Position numbers and translations under genes: made by a program. This document shows positions 62,501-64,000 of a stretch of DNA of 64,000 nucleotides, in pieces. The DNA is from Chaetoderma sp. LZ-2023a (Eukaryota; Mollusca; Caudofoveata; Chaetodermatida; Chaetodermatidae). The notes below the pieces were generated by a model. It saw only the letters and a list, made by a program, of their open reading frames with translations. It was not told the origin of the DNA and did not search any database. Where the stretch lies: NCBI GenBank assembly GCA_034401795.1, contig CM067366.1, forward strand, positions 67,664,014 through 67,728,013, in the 5' to 3' direction. Position 1 is the first letter of the stretch. The number at the start of each line of letters is the position of its first letter.

Positions 62501-62760
62501 TATAAGTACACGAGTCTTACATCTGTAACATGTTATTAAATTCAATTTCCATGTTGACCGTCACGAGAGTTTGTTTATGAACTATTATAATGTTGCTTGT
62601 ATTTTATTATATGGCAGGTAAATACTGTATGAACTTGTTTGACTGGGACAGAGCTCTGTTGGCAAAAGAAACCGGATTCGACGTGACTTTGTGCTCACTC
62701 CAGCCACAGACATGTACACCAAAAAACAATCTGCTTATTGGCATACCTACTACGCGATGA
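28680..62760 (+). CDS. GSTCD: Glutathione S-transferase C-terminal domain-containing protein (GSTCD), 13 coding exons
   Basis: The exons are 28680-29057, 35073-35185, 36851-37472, 42684-42815, 43828-44054, 45004-45070, 46865-46961, 50018-50133, 52102-52146, 58026-58115, 59128-59334, 60450-60513 and 62618-62760. All introns are GT-AG, every phase matches, and the sum is 2,301 nt (766 residues plus stop). Vertebrate GSTCD is about 630 residues; the excess is mostly the linker in exon 3. The domains are an N-terminal thioredoxin/GST-N-like part (1-165), a polar linker (about 190-370), a GST C-terminal-like helical part (about 372-510) and a class I SAM-dependent methyltransferase-like domain (about 546-766). 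The protein is described as cytosolic and its substrate is not established. Neither catalytic activity is proven. The ATG at 28680 follows directly on an acceptor; upstream frame codons to 28641 have no ATG. Confidence 0.95.
29172..30500 (+). repeat. AGCTCACC-type long repeat, copy in GSTCD intron 1
   Basis: It begins 'gcgcaactggccagagtggcc' and ends 'ggtccaggtgagtgccacaggcgcttggtcctcttg'. The interior consists of degenerate units of about 110-120 bp, each with 'tacagaattttgattggtcaa', 'ggccatcttggattttc' and 'gctactcctcattaacc'. The open frames inside are repeat noise. Confidence 0.75.
29664..31440. repeat. Tandem duplication, copy 1 (1,777 bp)
   Basis: It is nearly identical to 31441-33308. 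Differences seen include single bases (for example tatgggtt/tatggatt and gatacgg/gataagg) and an 88-bp deletion here after 29837. It begins and ends at the short homology 'cagaattttgattggtc'. Confidence 0.9.
30885..31050. mobile_element. Hairpin MITE, family A, within tandem copy 1
   Basis: The arms 'gtgtccatttgcatgccaagag' and 'ctcttggcatgtaaattgatgc' surround 'taccactggaatgg'. The duplicate lies at 32750-32915. Confidence 0.75.
31441..33308. repeat. Tandem duplication, copy 2 (about 1,868 bp)
   Basis: It is head-to-tail with copy 1; most positions are offset by exactly 1,865. The two copies are so similar that the event is recent, or is an allelic/assembly artefact. Confidence 0.9.
32750..32915. 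mobile_element. Hairpin MITE, family A, within tandem copy 2
   Basis: A duplicate of the 30885-31050 element, carried by the tandem duplication rather than a separate insertion. Confidence 0.75.
33309..34500 (+). repeat. AGCTCACC-type repeat, continuing degenerate unit array
   Basis: About ten decayed units with 'cagaattttgattgatcaat', 'ggggtgaaaatcttagatttta' and 'tggattctatggtggtagg'. It ends near 'gctaatggtccaggtcatg' (34483-34500). Confidence 0.75.
34500..35072. other. Rest of GSTCD intron 1, nothing recognised
   Basis: No open frame with motifs. The intron ends with the acceptor 'tgtttgcctcttgcag' at 35072. Confidence 0.5.
35073..35185 (+). CDS. GSTCD: GSTCD coding exon 2
   Basis: Residues 127-164: GFREASLRSCAETSSWTKLC and EVEFPEAVCIF, matching the GF-...ACAE-SQWTRLCE block of vertebrate GSTCD. 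It enters in phase 0 and leaves in phase 2 at CATTG/GTATTA. Confidence 0.92.
35240..35463. mobile_element. Hairpin MITE, family A, with perfect TTAA duplication
   Basis: TTAA at 35236-35239 and 35464-35467. The long arms pair from 'tttccatttgcagaccaagaga' to 'ttctcttggtctgcaaatgg'. The right end is 'ggctgatatgagtgttaaaagg'. Confidence 0.88.
35643..35680. repeat. (TA)n microsatellite in GSTCD intron 2
   Basis: About 38 bp of TA, followed by T10 and preceded by a CT-rich tract. Confidence 0.97.
36446..36790. mobile_element. Hairpin MITE, family B, near GSTCD exon 3
   Basis: It has 'ctatgctccacccatctttagc', 'gatgttgaatattctgaaaact', 'aatttgactgggtgctgtctgc' and the mirror 'acccaatcaaattagtttcaaa', then 'gacgtaattgattatgatg'. 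It lies about 60 bp before the acceptor of exon 3. Confidence 0.75.
36851..37472 (+). CDS. GSTCD: GSTCD coding exon 3 (long polar linker)
   Basis: Residues 164-371. It opens CVDADQERDLGIPAEFLKLE and KYMNKPPLLHNGRKIKRDVL, which aligns with the EILQLEK...VHND block of vertebrate GSTCD. The rest is Lys/Ser/Asn/Gln-rich without a domain I recognise. Acceptor tttattttag; donor CAAG/GTATTC in phase 0. This exon accounts for most of the extra length over vertebrate proteins. Confidence 0.9.
37500..38450 (+). repeat. AGCTCACC-type repeat, degenerate unit array in intron 3
   Basis: It starts 'gaacttatggccatagaggcc' and consists of units with 'agaattttgattggt', 'ggccatcttg' and 'ctactc-attaacc'. No coding. 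Confidence 0.75.
38451..40890 (+). repeat. AGCTCACC-type long repeat, second subtype, at least two tandem copies
   Basis: Starts are at 38451 ('agctcacctggccagaatggcc') and 39067 ('agctcacatggcctgaaaggcc'). The interior blocks 'cccatactaaagcaatg', 'gcatccttagggcatagggatcc' and 'caagtttgttcaa' repeat three to four times. It ends 'ggtctaggtgagcgatacaggccccttgggcctcttgtt' near 40885. Confidence 0.8.
40900..42561 (-). mobile_element. Tc1-family DNA transposon, near-intact, with TA target duplication
   Basis: The termini are perfect 26-bp inverted repeats beginning TACACCTGTGCAAAAG (40900 and inverted from 42561). TA flanks lie at 40898-40899 and 42562-42563. A sister copy of the target just upstream (40830-40835, 'attctagttga') shows the empty site with a single TA. 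The total is 1,662 bp with one transposase gene on the minus strand. Confidence 0.95.
41224..42250 (-). pseudogene. Tc1 transposase (DD34E), one frameshift
   Basis: The start is the ATG at 42250 and the stop is at 41224, about 341 codons as in Tc1 transposases. The N-terminal paired-type helix-turn-helix has MARRRLSDRVKWQIIGMH and MSCREMGRQLNINHTVISRL; a GRPKK linker follows; the catalytic residues are Asp in HWSDESRF, Asp in FMDDNTRPH and Glu in PDMNPIEHIW, with 34 residues between the last two. The single break is at a run of six G on the minus strand (41668-41673) just after MIW, where one extra base shifts the frame. Everything else looks functional. Confidence 0.93.
42564..42620 (+). repeat. 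Tail of the AGCTCACC-type repeat beyond the Tc1 insertion
   Basis: It contains 'ggtccaggtgagcgatacagg' and 'ccccttgggcctcttgtt', the same tail seen at 40845-40885. The Tc1 therefore lies in the second of two adjacent tail copies. Confidence 0.85.
42684..42815 (+). CDS. GSTCD: GSTCD coding exon 4 (start of GST C-terminal-like part)
   Basis: Residues 372-415: VIDNLAGFLKRLTIDDIRLE, then HLYVEGIALTIADLIIIVFM, matching LEHVFAEGLYFTLADIVLLP of vertebrates, the GST C-terminal helix with its conserved Asp. Phase 0 at both ends; donor TTCTG/GTAAGC. Confidence 0.94.
42843..43827. other. GSTCD intron 4: repeat of unknown class
   Basis: 43380-43790 carries the 'gattttgggatcaa-ggtcaa' type repeat also seen at 48040-48600 and 52440-53040. 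Around 43180-43260 is a family C/B stem fragment ('tgtattcaatttgattggaagcc'). Nothing else is recognised. Confidence 0.55.
43828..44054 (+). CDS. GSTCD: GSTCD coding exon 5
   Basis: Residues 416-491: EASNLSQCLLKHFCPSLTTW and YKHMITLPGVEATAKLCGID, matching the LLASWYQRIQEVPGVKTAAS-CGI block. Enters in phase 0, leaves in phase 2 at CTCAG/GTACAA. Confidence 0.94.
44418..44648. mobile_element. Hairpin MITE, family A, in GSTCD intron 5
   Basis: TTAA precedes 'catttcattgtcaagattgg'. The arms include 'gaatacaatttttgaaaattt' and 'taaatcttcaaaaatagttttc'. The right end 'cattaaaatg' is followed by TTAG. Confidence 0.75.
44887..44955. repeat. (GTGC)n microsatellite
   Basis: A short (GT)n start passes into about 14 GTGC units. 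It gives the spurious Val-Arg-Ala-Cys frame. It lies 49 bp before exon 6. Confidence 0.97.
45004..45070 (+). CDS. GSTCD: GSTCD coding exon 6
   Basis: Residues 491-513: SHYSNSKHRAIKPDVEAALQ KLQ, matching the FIGGPRPTMAKLMEK position. Acceptor 'tgtatgttatag' in phase 2; leaves in phase 0 at CTTCAG/GTTAGA. Confidence 0.88.
45428..45765. mobile_element. Hairpin MITE, family B, in GSTCD intron 6
   Basis: It reads 'ttcaccttaacatttttagcta', 'agccccgcccatcactagctac', 'gatccccaaatacc', the stem 'aagctgttgaatattttg', then 'atgacgtcatatgatgggtgg' and 'gtactctggaaaggtgaatt'. It is the mirror orientation of 60571-60955, with the second arm of the stem deleted. Confidence 0.75.
46251..46597. mobile_element. 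Long near-perfect hairpin element (347 bp) with TTAA target duplication
   Basis: TTAA flanks at 46247-46250 and 46598-46601. The termini are AGGTGCATATTCA and TGAATATGCACCT. The arms of about 165-170 bp (46251 to about 46422 and about 46431-46597) pair almost throughout, around a centre of 'gaggcacggcgtct'. No coding. It is distinct in sequence from families A-C. Confidence 0.9.
46865..46961 (+). CDS. GSTCD: GSTCD coding exon 7
   Basis: Residues 514-546: INSIDPDVGTHPCGSKVTLD WPSYPPDVHPVQG, matching the HPCPTWTLDWNVLPAAVSP segment just ahead of the methyltransferase domain. Acceptor 'tttcttcag'; phase 0 in, phase 1 out at CAAG/GTAGAT. Confidence 0.92.
47035..47270. mobile_element. Hairpin MITE, family B, half copy
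   Basis: 'gaacctttccgggtttagctat', 'gctccgcccatctctagctaag', 'gatcgatcgatctctgaacacc', 'ttgaatattttaaaactaat', then a jump to 'ctgattatgacatcatacgagg'. The second stem arm is missing. Confidence 0.7.
47280..48700. other. GSTCD intron 7: non-hairpin repeats
   Basis: 47295-47540 resembles the '(gtct)n...atctcaaaaactac' repeat at 60960-61300. 48034-48600 holds four to five units of 'ggatgataactcgagttctattgaagggatc'. A C-rich run lies at about 48018-48035. No genes. Confidence 0.6.
48717..48944. mobile_element. Hairpin MITE, family A, with TTAA duplication
   Basis: TTAA at 48713-48716 and 48945-48948. The arms 'aaatatccatttgcacggc' and 'ttggcctgcaaatgaacattc' flank 'aatgactggtctgatacttgatccagtcatt'. 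Confidence 0.82.
49603..49746. mobile_element. Hairpin MITE, family A, one-armed copy with TTAA duplication
   Basis: TTAA then 'gcctttaaccctcaaag', a jump to 'gtcaatccagtcattctattgg', then the right arm to 'gctgatatgagtgttgaaggg' and TTAA (49747-49750). The left arm is deleted but both termini survive. Confidence 0.8.
50018..50133 (+). CDS. GSTCD: GSTCD coding exon 8 (methyltransferase motif I)
   Basis: Residues 546-584: GELPMKRLVRKCQQLENLAS and AVLKIAKPGDIIVDFCCGG. VDFCCGGG, completed by the next exon, is the SAM-binding motif I (VDFCSGGGH in vertebrates). Phase 1 in, phase 0 out at GGG/GTAGGT. A near-cognate donor one base upstream is out of phase. Confidence 0.95.
50360..50930 (+). repeat. 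AGCTCACC-type repeat, second subtype, in GSTCD intron 8
   Basis: It starts 'agctcacctggccagagtgg' and carries 'gaagctgattggccaattgg', 'cacccatcttggatttt' and 'ggtggccatcttggatgacc' as in 38451-40890. Confidence 0.8.
50935..51300. mobile_element. Hairpin MITE, family B, both stem arms present
   Basis: The stem 'ctgttgaatattttgaaactaa' and 'tttgactgggtgctgttgctgcc' is mirrored by 'ggcatcaacagcacccagtcaa' and 'attagtttcaaagtagtcaacag'. It ends 'ggatgaatactcaggaaaggtg'. Confidence 0.82.
51848..52064. mobile_element. Hairpin MITE, family A, in GSTCD intron 8
   Basis: The arms 'aagagaagactatttttgaaa' and 'tttcaaaaatagtctcttgg' and the centre 'gactggcacgataaccgggctagtc' are well preserved. It ends 37 bp before exon 9. 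Confidence 0.82.
52102..52146 (+). CDS. GSTCD: GSTCD coding exon 9 (micro-exon)
   Basis: Fifteen codons, GHLGIVLAYLLPSCQ, completing motif I of the methyltransferase fold (GGGHVGIVLAHMLPSCQ in vertebrates). Acceptor 'ctgtgtttcag', donor CAG/GTAAGA, phase 0 at both ends. It is too short for ORF-based detection. Confidence 0.95.
52147..53101. other. GSTCD intron 9, proximal part
   Basis: 52440-53045 carries the 'gatcttcacgaatatgg-atgaaag', 'gattttgggta' and 'ggtcaaggtcatgg' repeat type, ending 'tttagcaatctgattgtcgtt', as at 48580. No gene. Confidence 0.55.
53102..53335. mobile_element. Hairpin MITE, family A, with TTAA duplication
   Basis: TTAA at 53098-53101 and 53336-53339. The arms include 'gagaaaactacttttcaaaattt' and 'aatttcaaaactagttttct'. 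The right end is 'ttttgatatgagtgttaaagcg'. Confidence 0.82.
53351..53386. repeat. (TA)n microsatellite, 3'-side flank of a LINE
   Basis: About 36 bp of TA abutting, after a few bases, the 3' end of the minus-strand LINE. Confidence 0.95.
53446..53833 (-). pseudogene. LINE ORF2 C-terminal tail
   Basis: CNTLPLSVKVTQQRWSMFGQ and AMEFALLGASKYKARRGHHC, ending KTQWAKVKD and a stop at 53446. Tails with RW--FGH/Q--R are common in LINE ORF2 proteins. The duplicate is at 62989-63171 and beyond. Confidence 0.7.
54150..55015 (-). pseudogene. LINE reverse transcriptase
   Basis: EVEKALKALKNGRASGPDGM and LFKYA, then TFITLPKPKKPPGPPANLWP and IVLLNSIQNILSNVTLCRI. After a frame change come MSRALDTIKCSKILDVLRQA (motif A, with Leu for the usual Phe), SIGSPQGDGLSPVLFTCYFA (motif B) and, at about 54240-54215, MEYADDVDFID (catalytic ADD). 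It has at least two frame changes. Confidence 0.85.
55083..55530 (-). pseudogene. LINE EN-RT linker region
   Basis: A helical polar segment with QTRYTDDPLVVKLSAEQKAL and LAIEQANALADEIIATDDCH, YTPPLTVHNSEGHFIG. Linkers between EN and RT in LINE ORF2 look like this. It is the same frame family as its neighbours. Confidence 0.7.
55650..56440 (-). pseudogene. LINE AP-like endonuclease
   Basis: TIATWNVRGLSATSK (motif I Asn, about 56400-56360), IDIACIQETKVAKHS (motif Glu), GLGFVIGPRV, ADKSSGLG preceded by MCGDFNSKLG (GDFN), and FNQIDFILCKPE. Three frames are used in succession, so it is inactive. Confidence 0.83.
56452..56510. repeat. (TA)n microsatellite between two mobile elements
   Basis: About 59 bp. 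It separates the 5' end of the LINE (56450) from the left end of a TIR element (56511). Confidence 0.97.
56511..57973. mobile_element. Non-autonomous TIR element inserted in (TA)n
   Basis: The left end CCATTAAATTCCGTGTATAT and the inverted right end CCGTTAAATCCTGTGCATAT match at about 20 of 25 positions including the next bases. 'tactgcgcacta' type motifs recur near both ends. It is bracketed by TA runs, so a TA target (Tc1/mariner/pogo type) is likely. No transposase; short frames only. Confidence 0.6.
57974..57996. repeat. (TA)n microsatellite, distal fragment
   Basis: About 23 bp of TA directly after the right end of the TIR element and 29 bp before exon 10. Confidence 0.95.
58026..58115 (+). 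CDS. GSTCD: GSTCD coding exon 10
   Basis: Residues 600-629: VYLIENKEDSLLIAQKRVNK LQLSNIHLFQ. ENKE carries the acidic residue that follows motif I in class I methyltransferases (LIENKELSL in vertebrates). Acceptor 'atttatcag', donor CAG/GTAAGT, phase 0 both sides. Confidence 0.95.
58358..58378. repeat. C-rich homopolymer run in GSTCD intron 10
   Basis: About 20 consecutive C; a likely site of length variation. Confidence 0.9.
58790..58968. mobile_element. Hairpin MITE, family A, decayed, in GSTCD intron 10
   Basis: 'gtgaatgcccatttgcaagtct', 'gaatattctttgacaatttacc', 'actggaatgactg', then the deleted mirror 'attatcttggcctatgaatg' and 'cttgaccattaaag'. Confidence 0.65.
59128..59334 (+). CDS. 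GSTCD: GSTCD coding exon 11 (methyltransferase core)
   Basis: Residues 630-698: SNLDYFHGHFNIGLSLHACG, VATDLVLQQCLKQNAAFVIC and PCCYGSIQNTHLITYPRSRA. The HACGVATD and CPCCYG signatures are characteristic of GSTCD and its methyltransferase relatives. Phase 0 both sides; donor AAA/GTAAGA. Confidence 0.96.
59375..59635. mobile_element. Hairpin MITE, family B, stem deleted
   Basis: 'acctttccattgttagctatgc', 'cccgcccatctctagctaagat', 'gatcgatcgatctctgaac', then directly 'gtagagacatacaattcgtaca' and 'gattatgatgtcatatta'. The palindromic stem is missing. Confidence 0.7.
60058..60286. mobile_element. Hairpin MITE, family A, best-preserved copy
   Basis: TTAG (60054-60057) and TTAA (60287-60290) flanks. 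The inner palindrome 'ttgaaaatttatccctgaaa', 'tgactggctcgataaccgag', 'ccagtcatttcagtgacaaa' pairs almost perfectly. The outer arms are 'aatgtccatttgcagaccgag' and 'cttggtctgcaaatggacatt'. Confidence 0.88.
60450..60513 (+). CDS. GSTCD: GSTCD coding exon 12
   Basis: Residues 699-720: NCLTLGHAADMTEFGIELEE TG, equivalent to MILCRFADQT...: the conserved Ala-Asp after the methyltransferase core. Acceptor 'ttaatttcag', donor CAG/GTAGAG, phase 0 in, phase 1 out. Confidence 0.92.
60571..60955. mobile_element. Hairpin MITE, family B, most complete copy
   Basis: The left end is 'ttcacctttccagagtaccc' and the right end, inverted, is similar ('ggacctttccattttta'). The central stem 'ctgttgaatattttgaaactaa...ggcgctgttgctgcc' pairs with 'ggcagcaacggcaccc...caaaatattcaacag'. 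The left half carries 'atgacgtcat'. Confidence 0.85.
60956..61480. other. GSTCD intron 12: '(gtgc/tctc)-aaaactactgg' repeat
   Basis: A GTGCGTGC-rich start, then 'ctgtatctcaaaaactactgg' and 'tatctcggagactactgatttg', a repeat type also present at 47295-47540. No gene. Confidence 0.55.
61482..61619. mobile_element. Hairpin MITE, family C, with TTAA duplication
   Basis: TTAA at 61478-61481 and 61620-61623. 'ccccttcactgataaattgc' opens and 'gggatttgtctttgaaaggg' closes it. One stem arm survives ('aagctgttgaataatttgaaa'). Confidence 0.75.
61660..61860. mobile_element. Hairpin MITE, family A, decayed
   Basis: 'tcctttaattgtcatcatttg', 'caatttgcaggtcaagag', then 'gggaaatgaacatttatcaagacc' and 'cttgaccaataaagctttaac'. 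Confidence 0.65.
61998..62458. mobile_element. Short non-autonomous hAT element (461 bp) with 8-bp target duplication
   Basis: The termini are TAGTGTTGGAATAATCA and, inverted from the right, TAGTGTTGTTCCGATTAATC. The identical 8-mer GTGGTTTA flanks it (61990-61997 and 62459-62466). Both ends carry 'gatcaattaatgattgatca' / 'caatcatcgatcaaatcgatt' palindromic blocks. No coding. Confidence 0.9.
62618..62760 (+). CDS. GSTCD: GSTCD coding exon 13 (last)
   Basis: Residues 720-766: KYCMNLFDWDRALLAKETGF and TPKNNLLIGIPTTR, then the stop TGA at 62758-62760. This matches KQCMCLVDLDRA...PKNNMIVGVP of vertebrates. Acceptor 'tatggcag' in phase 1. No AATAAA is visible before a LINE starts at 62858. Confidence 0.95.
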
Positions 62761-63539
62761 CATGGCCTGGTGAAACCATTTGTTATACGATTCCGTGTTG
62801 TGTTTGTAGAAATTAATTTCTGGATTCCGCTGCTATGATATTGTATGTATGATTACTGTATTCTGCGGCTGTAGTAGTAGAAACATCCTACAGCTGCAAT
62901 CAGTCCTTCTTCGCTTTTGCCCACTGTGTCTTTTCCTCAGATCCATTCTTGACTTGAGTGTACCTGATCCTGCTTTCTTGAGGTCACCTCATAGCACGCT
63001 TAGCTGATTTATGCAATGACGTCCTCTCCTGGCTTTGTATTTGCTGGCTCCGTGTAGGGCGAATTCCAAGGCTCTCCGTGCTGGTGTATCGCCCTGCATC
63101 CTTAGCACATGGCCAAACATGGACCATCTTTGCTGGACAACTTTTACAGACAGCGGCGACGTATTACACATCTTGTATAGTGCATCGTTGGAAATTATGC
63201 TCTCTGGCCATCAGTGTCCAGTGATGGTGCGTAGGTGTTTGCGGTGGCAGGCATCAAGTTTGTCTAGAGCTGCCTTTGGAGCTGCCCAGCTGTTACAGTT
63301 ATACAGCATCAAGGATACGCAGGTTGCATTGTATAAACGTAGCCTCTTTATCAAGGGTATCTTTCATCTACGAATCCATAGCTTCCAGGACTGGAAAGCT
63401 ATGTTCCTCATAATGCAGCATGCAGTGAGCCCAGGATTTTACTTTTCCTCCATGGTTTGCCGCCACGAAGTGGATCGTCATTTTCTATAGTTTCATGCTT
63501 TGTAGATAGGTATATGTGGGTGAACTGTCTTTTGGATTC

Positions 63540-63775
63540 TTTCTTCTTCTTTTCGTTCGCTGATCATACCGCCAGTCCTGTAAGTGACTATCGACATGAT
63601 CATAAGCGTTAAGTGCGTGGATCCATGGTTTCTTAGAGTGCGCCGTGCGGCCTGGAACCTCCGTCTTCAGCACTCGAGGTTTCTGTCAGGGTTACCTCAC
63701 CCTTACCTCCTTTAGTCGCTTCTTACGACACGCAGAGGATACGGAAGGTGTATTCTAAGCCCCACCTACAGGGCA
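63540..63775 (-). mobile_element. SINE inserted in the LINE, with 14-bp target duplication
   Basis: 236 bp are absent from the other LINE copy at the matching place (54115-54130). The 14-mer TGTCTTTTGGATTC flanks both sides (63526-63539 and 63776-63789). On the minus strand it starts 'atgccctgtaggtggggctta', contains 'gtcgtaagaagcgactaaagg' and ends in a purine tail 'gaaaagaagaagaaa'. A purine tail plus direct flanking repeats fits a SINE. The GTCGTAAGA-GCGACTAA motif resembles the shared core of broadly distributed invertebrate SINEs. Confidence 0.82.
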
Positions 63776-63787
63776 TGTCTTTTGGAT

Positions 63788-64000
63788 TCATTCATAGAGA
63801 TTCTCAATTTTTAGTTTGCTTGCAGCTATTGGGAGAAGTTCGTCCAGGGGTTTCTTTTCCTTGTCTATGAAGTCCACATCGTCGGCATATTCCATCTCTA
63901 GTGGCATACCCAGTATTGACACTGGGGTGGGGTTTGGTCTTGTGGAACTTTCCCGCACAGATTTCCATACGGCAGCAAGGTAGCAGGTGAAAAGCACAGG
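63788..64000 (-). pseudogene. LINE reverse transcriptase fragment (second copy)
   Basis: MLFTCYLAAVWKSVRESSTR and LGMPLEMEYADDVDFID, then KKPLDELLPIAASKLKIENL. The catalytic ADD is intact. It continues beyond the window. It is separated from the tail region by the SINE. Confidence 0.85.

Larger units (their letters stand above)
62858..64000 (-). mobile_element. Second copy of the 53-kb LINE family, 3' part, running off the right edge
   Basis: The same 3' end ('attctgcggctgtagtagtag' on plus) and the same C-terminal tail (CNTSPLSVKVVQQRWSMFGH and LRMQGDTPARRALEFALHGA) as 53402-53840. The RT part follows at 63800-64000 with LEMEYADDVDFIDKEKKPLD in one frame. It is better preserved than the first copy; its RT motif is intact here. 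Confidence 0.88.

Overview
The window reads as a gene-sparse, repeat-rich invertebrate nuclear genome. There are no operons or bacterial signals. Two conserved metazoan genes are spliced with GT-AG introns, and almost everything between and inside them is transposon-derived. The AGCTCACCTGGCC...GTGAGCTTATG repeat and the GTCGTAAGA...GCGACTAA SINE motif resemble repeats I associate with molluscs and other lophotrochozoans. That placement is an inference.

Genes. (1) The 5' coding end of a BMP-type receptor Smad (Smad1/5/8 class) lies on the minus strand. Two MH1 exons (4763-4521 and 3431-3260) are present, and the linker and MH2 domain must lie beyond the left edge. (2) A complete glutathione S-transferase C-terminal-domain-containing protein (GSTCD) gene lies on the plus strand from 28680 to 62760. 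It has 13 coding exons that join in phase to 767 codons. The two genes are divergent and about 24 kb apart.

The gap 4.8-28.6 kb holds, left to right: a hAT-like element (7397-8966) inside a hairpin MITE; two LINE tails, one carrying another LINE 3' end; a degraded CR1-like LINE (about 11.7-18.3 kb) whose ORF1 (PHD-like finger plus esterase) is split by a 1,873-bp non-autonomous hAT with a perfect 8-bp target duplication; a CR1-type 3' end; and a DIRS-type tyrosine-recombinase retrotransposon (19939-26012). The DIRS copy has inverted terminal repeats and an internal complementary region, but most of its reverse transcriptase is deleted. It sits inside a TTAA-flanked hairpin MITE.

The GSTCD introns hold: a recent tandem duplication of about 1.8 kb (29664-33308); arrays of the AGCTCACCTGGCC repeat; a nearly intact Tc1 transposon (40900-42561) with one frameshift; a 347-bp near-perfect hairpin element (46251-46597); a LINE and a TIR element that both appear to have landed in one (TA)n microsatellite (53.35-58.0 kb); and a 461-bp hAT (61998-62458) with an 8-bp duplication. 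A second copy of the 53-kb LINE begins just after the GSTCD stop codon and runs off the right edge, carrying a SINE with a 14-bp target duplication. More than a dozen TTAA-flanked hairpin MITEs of a few related families are scattered throughout.

I found no tRNA, rRNA or CRISPR array, and no new multigene system. The most unusual item is the DIRS element: its architecture, its nesting, and the C-specific decay of its left end.
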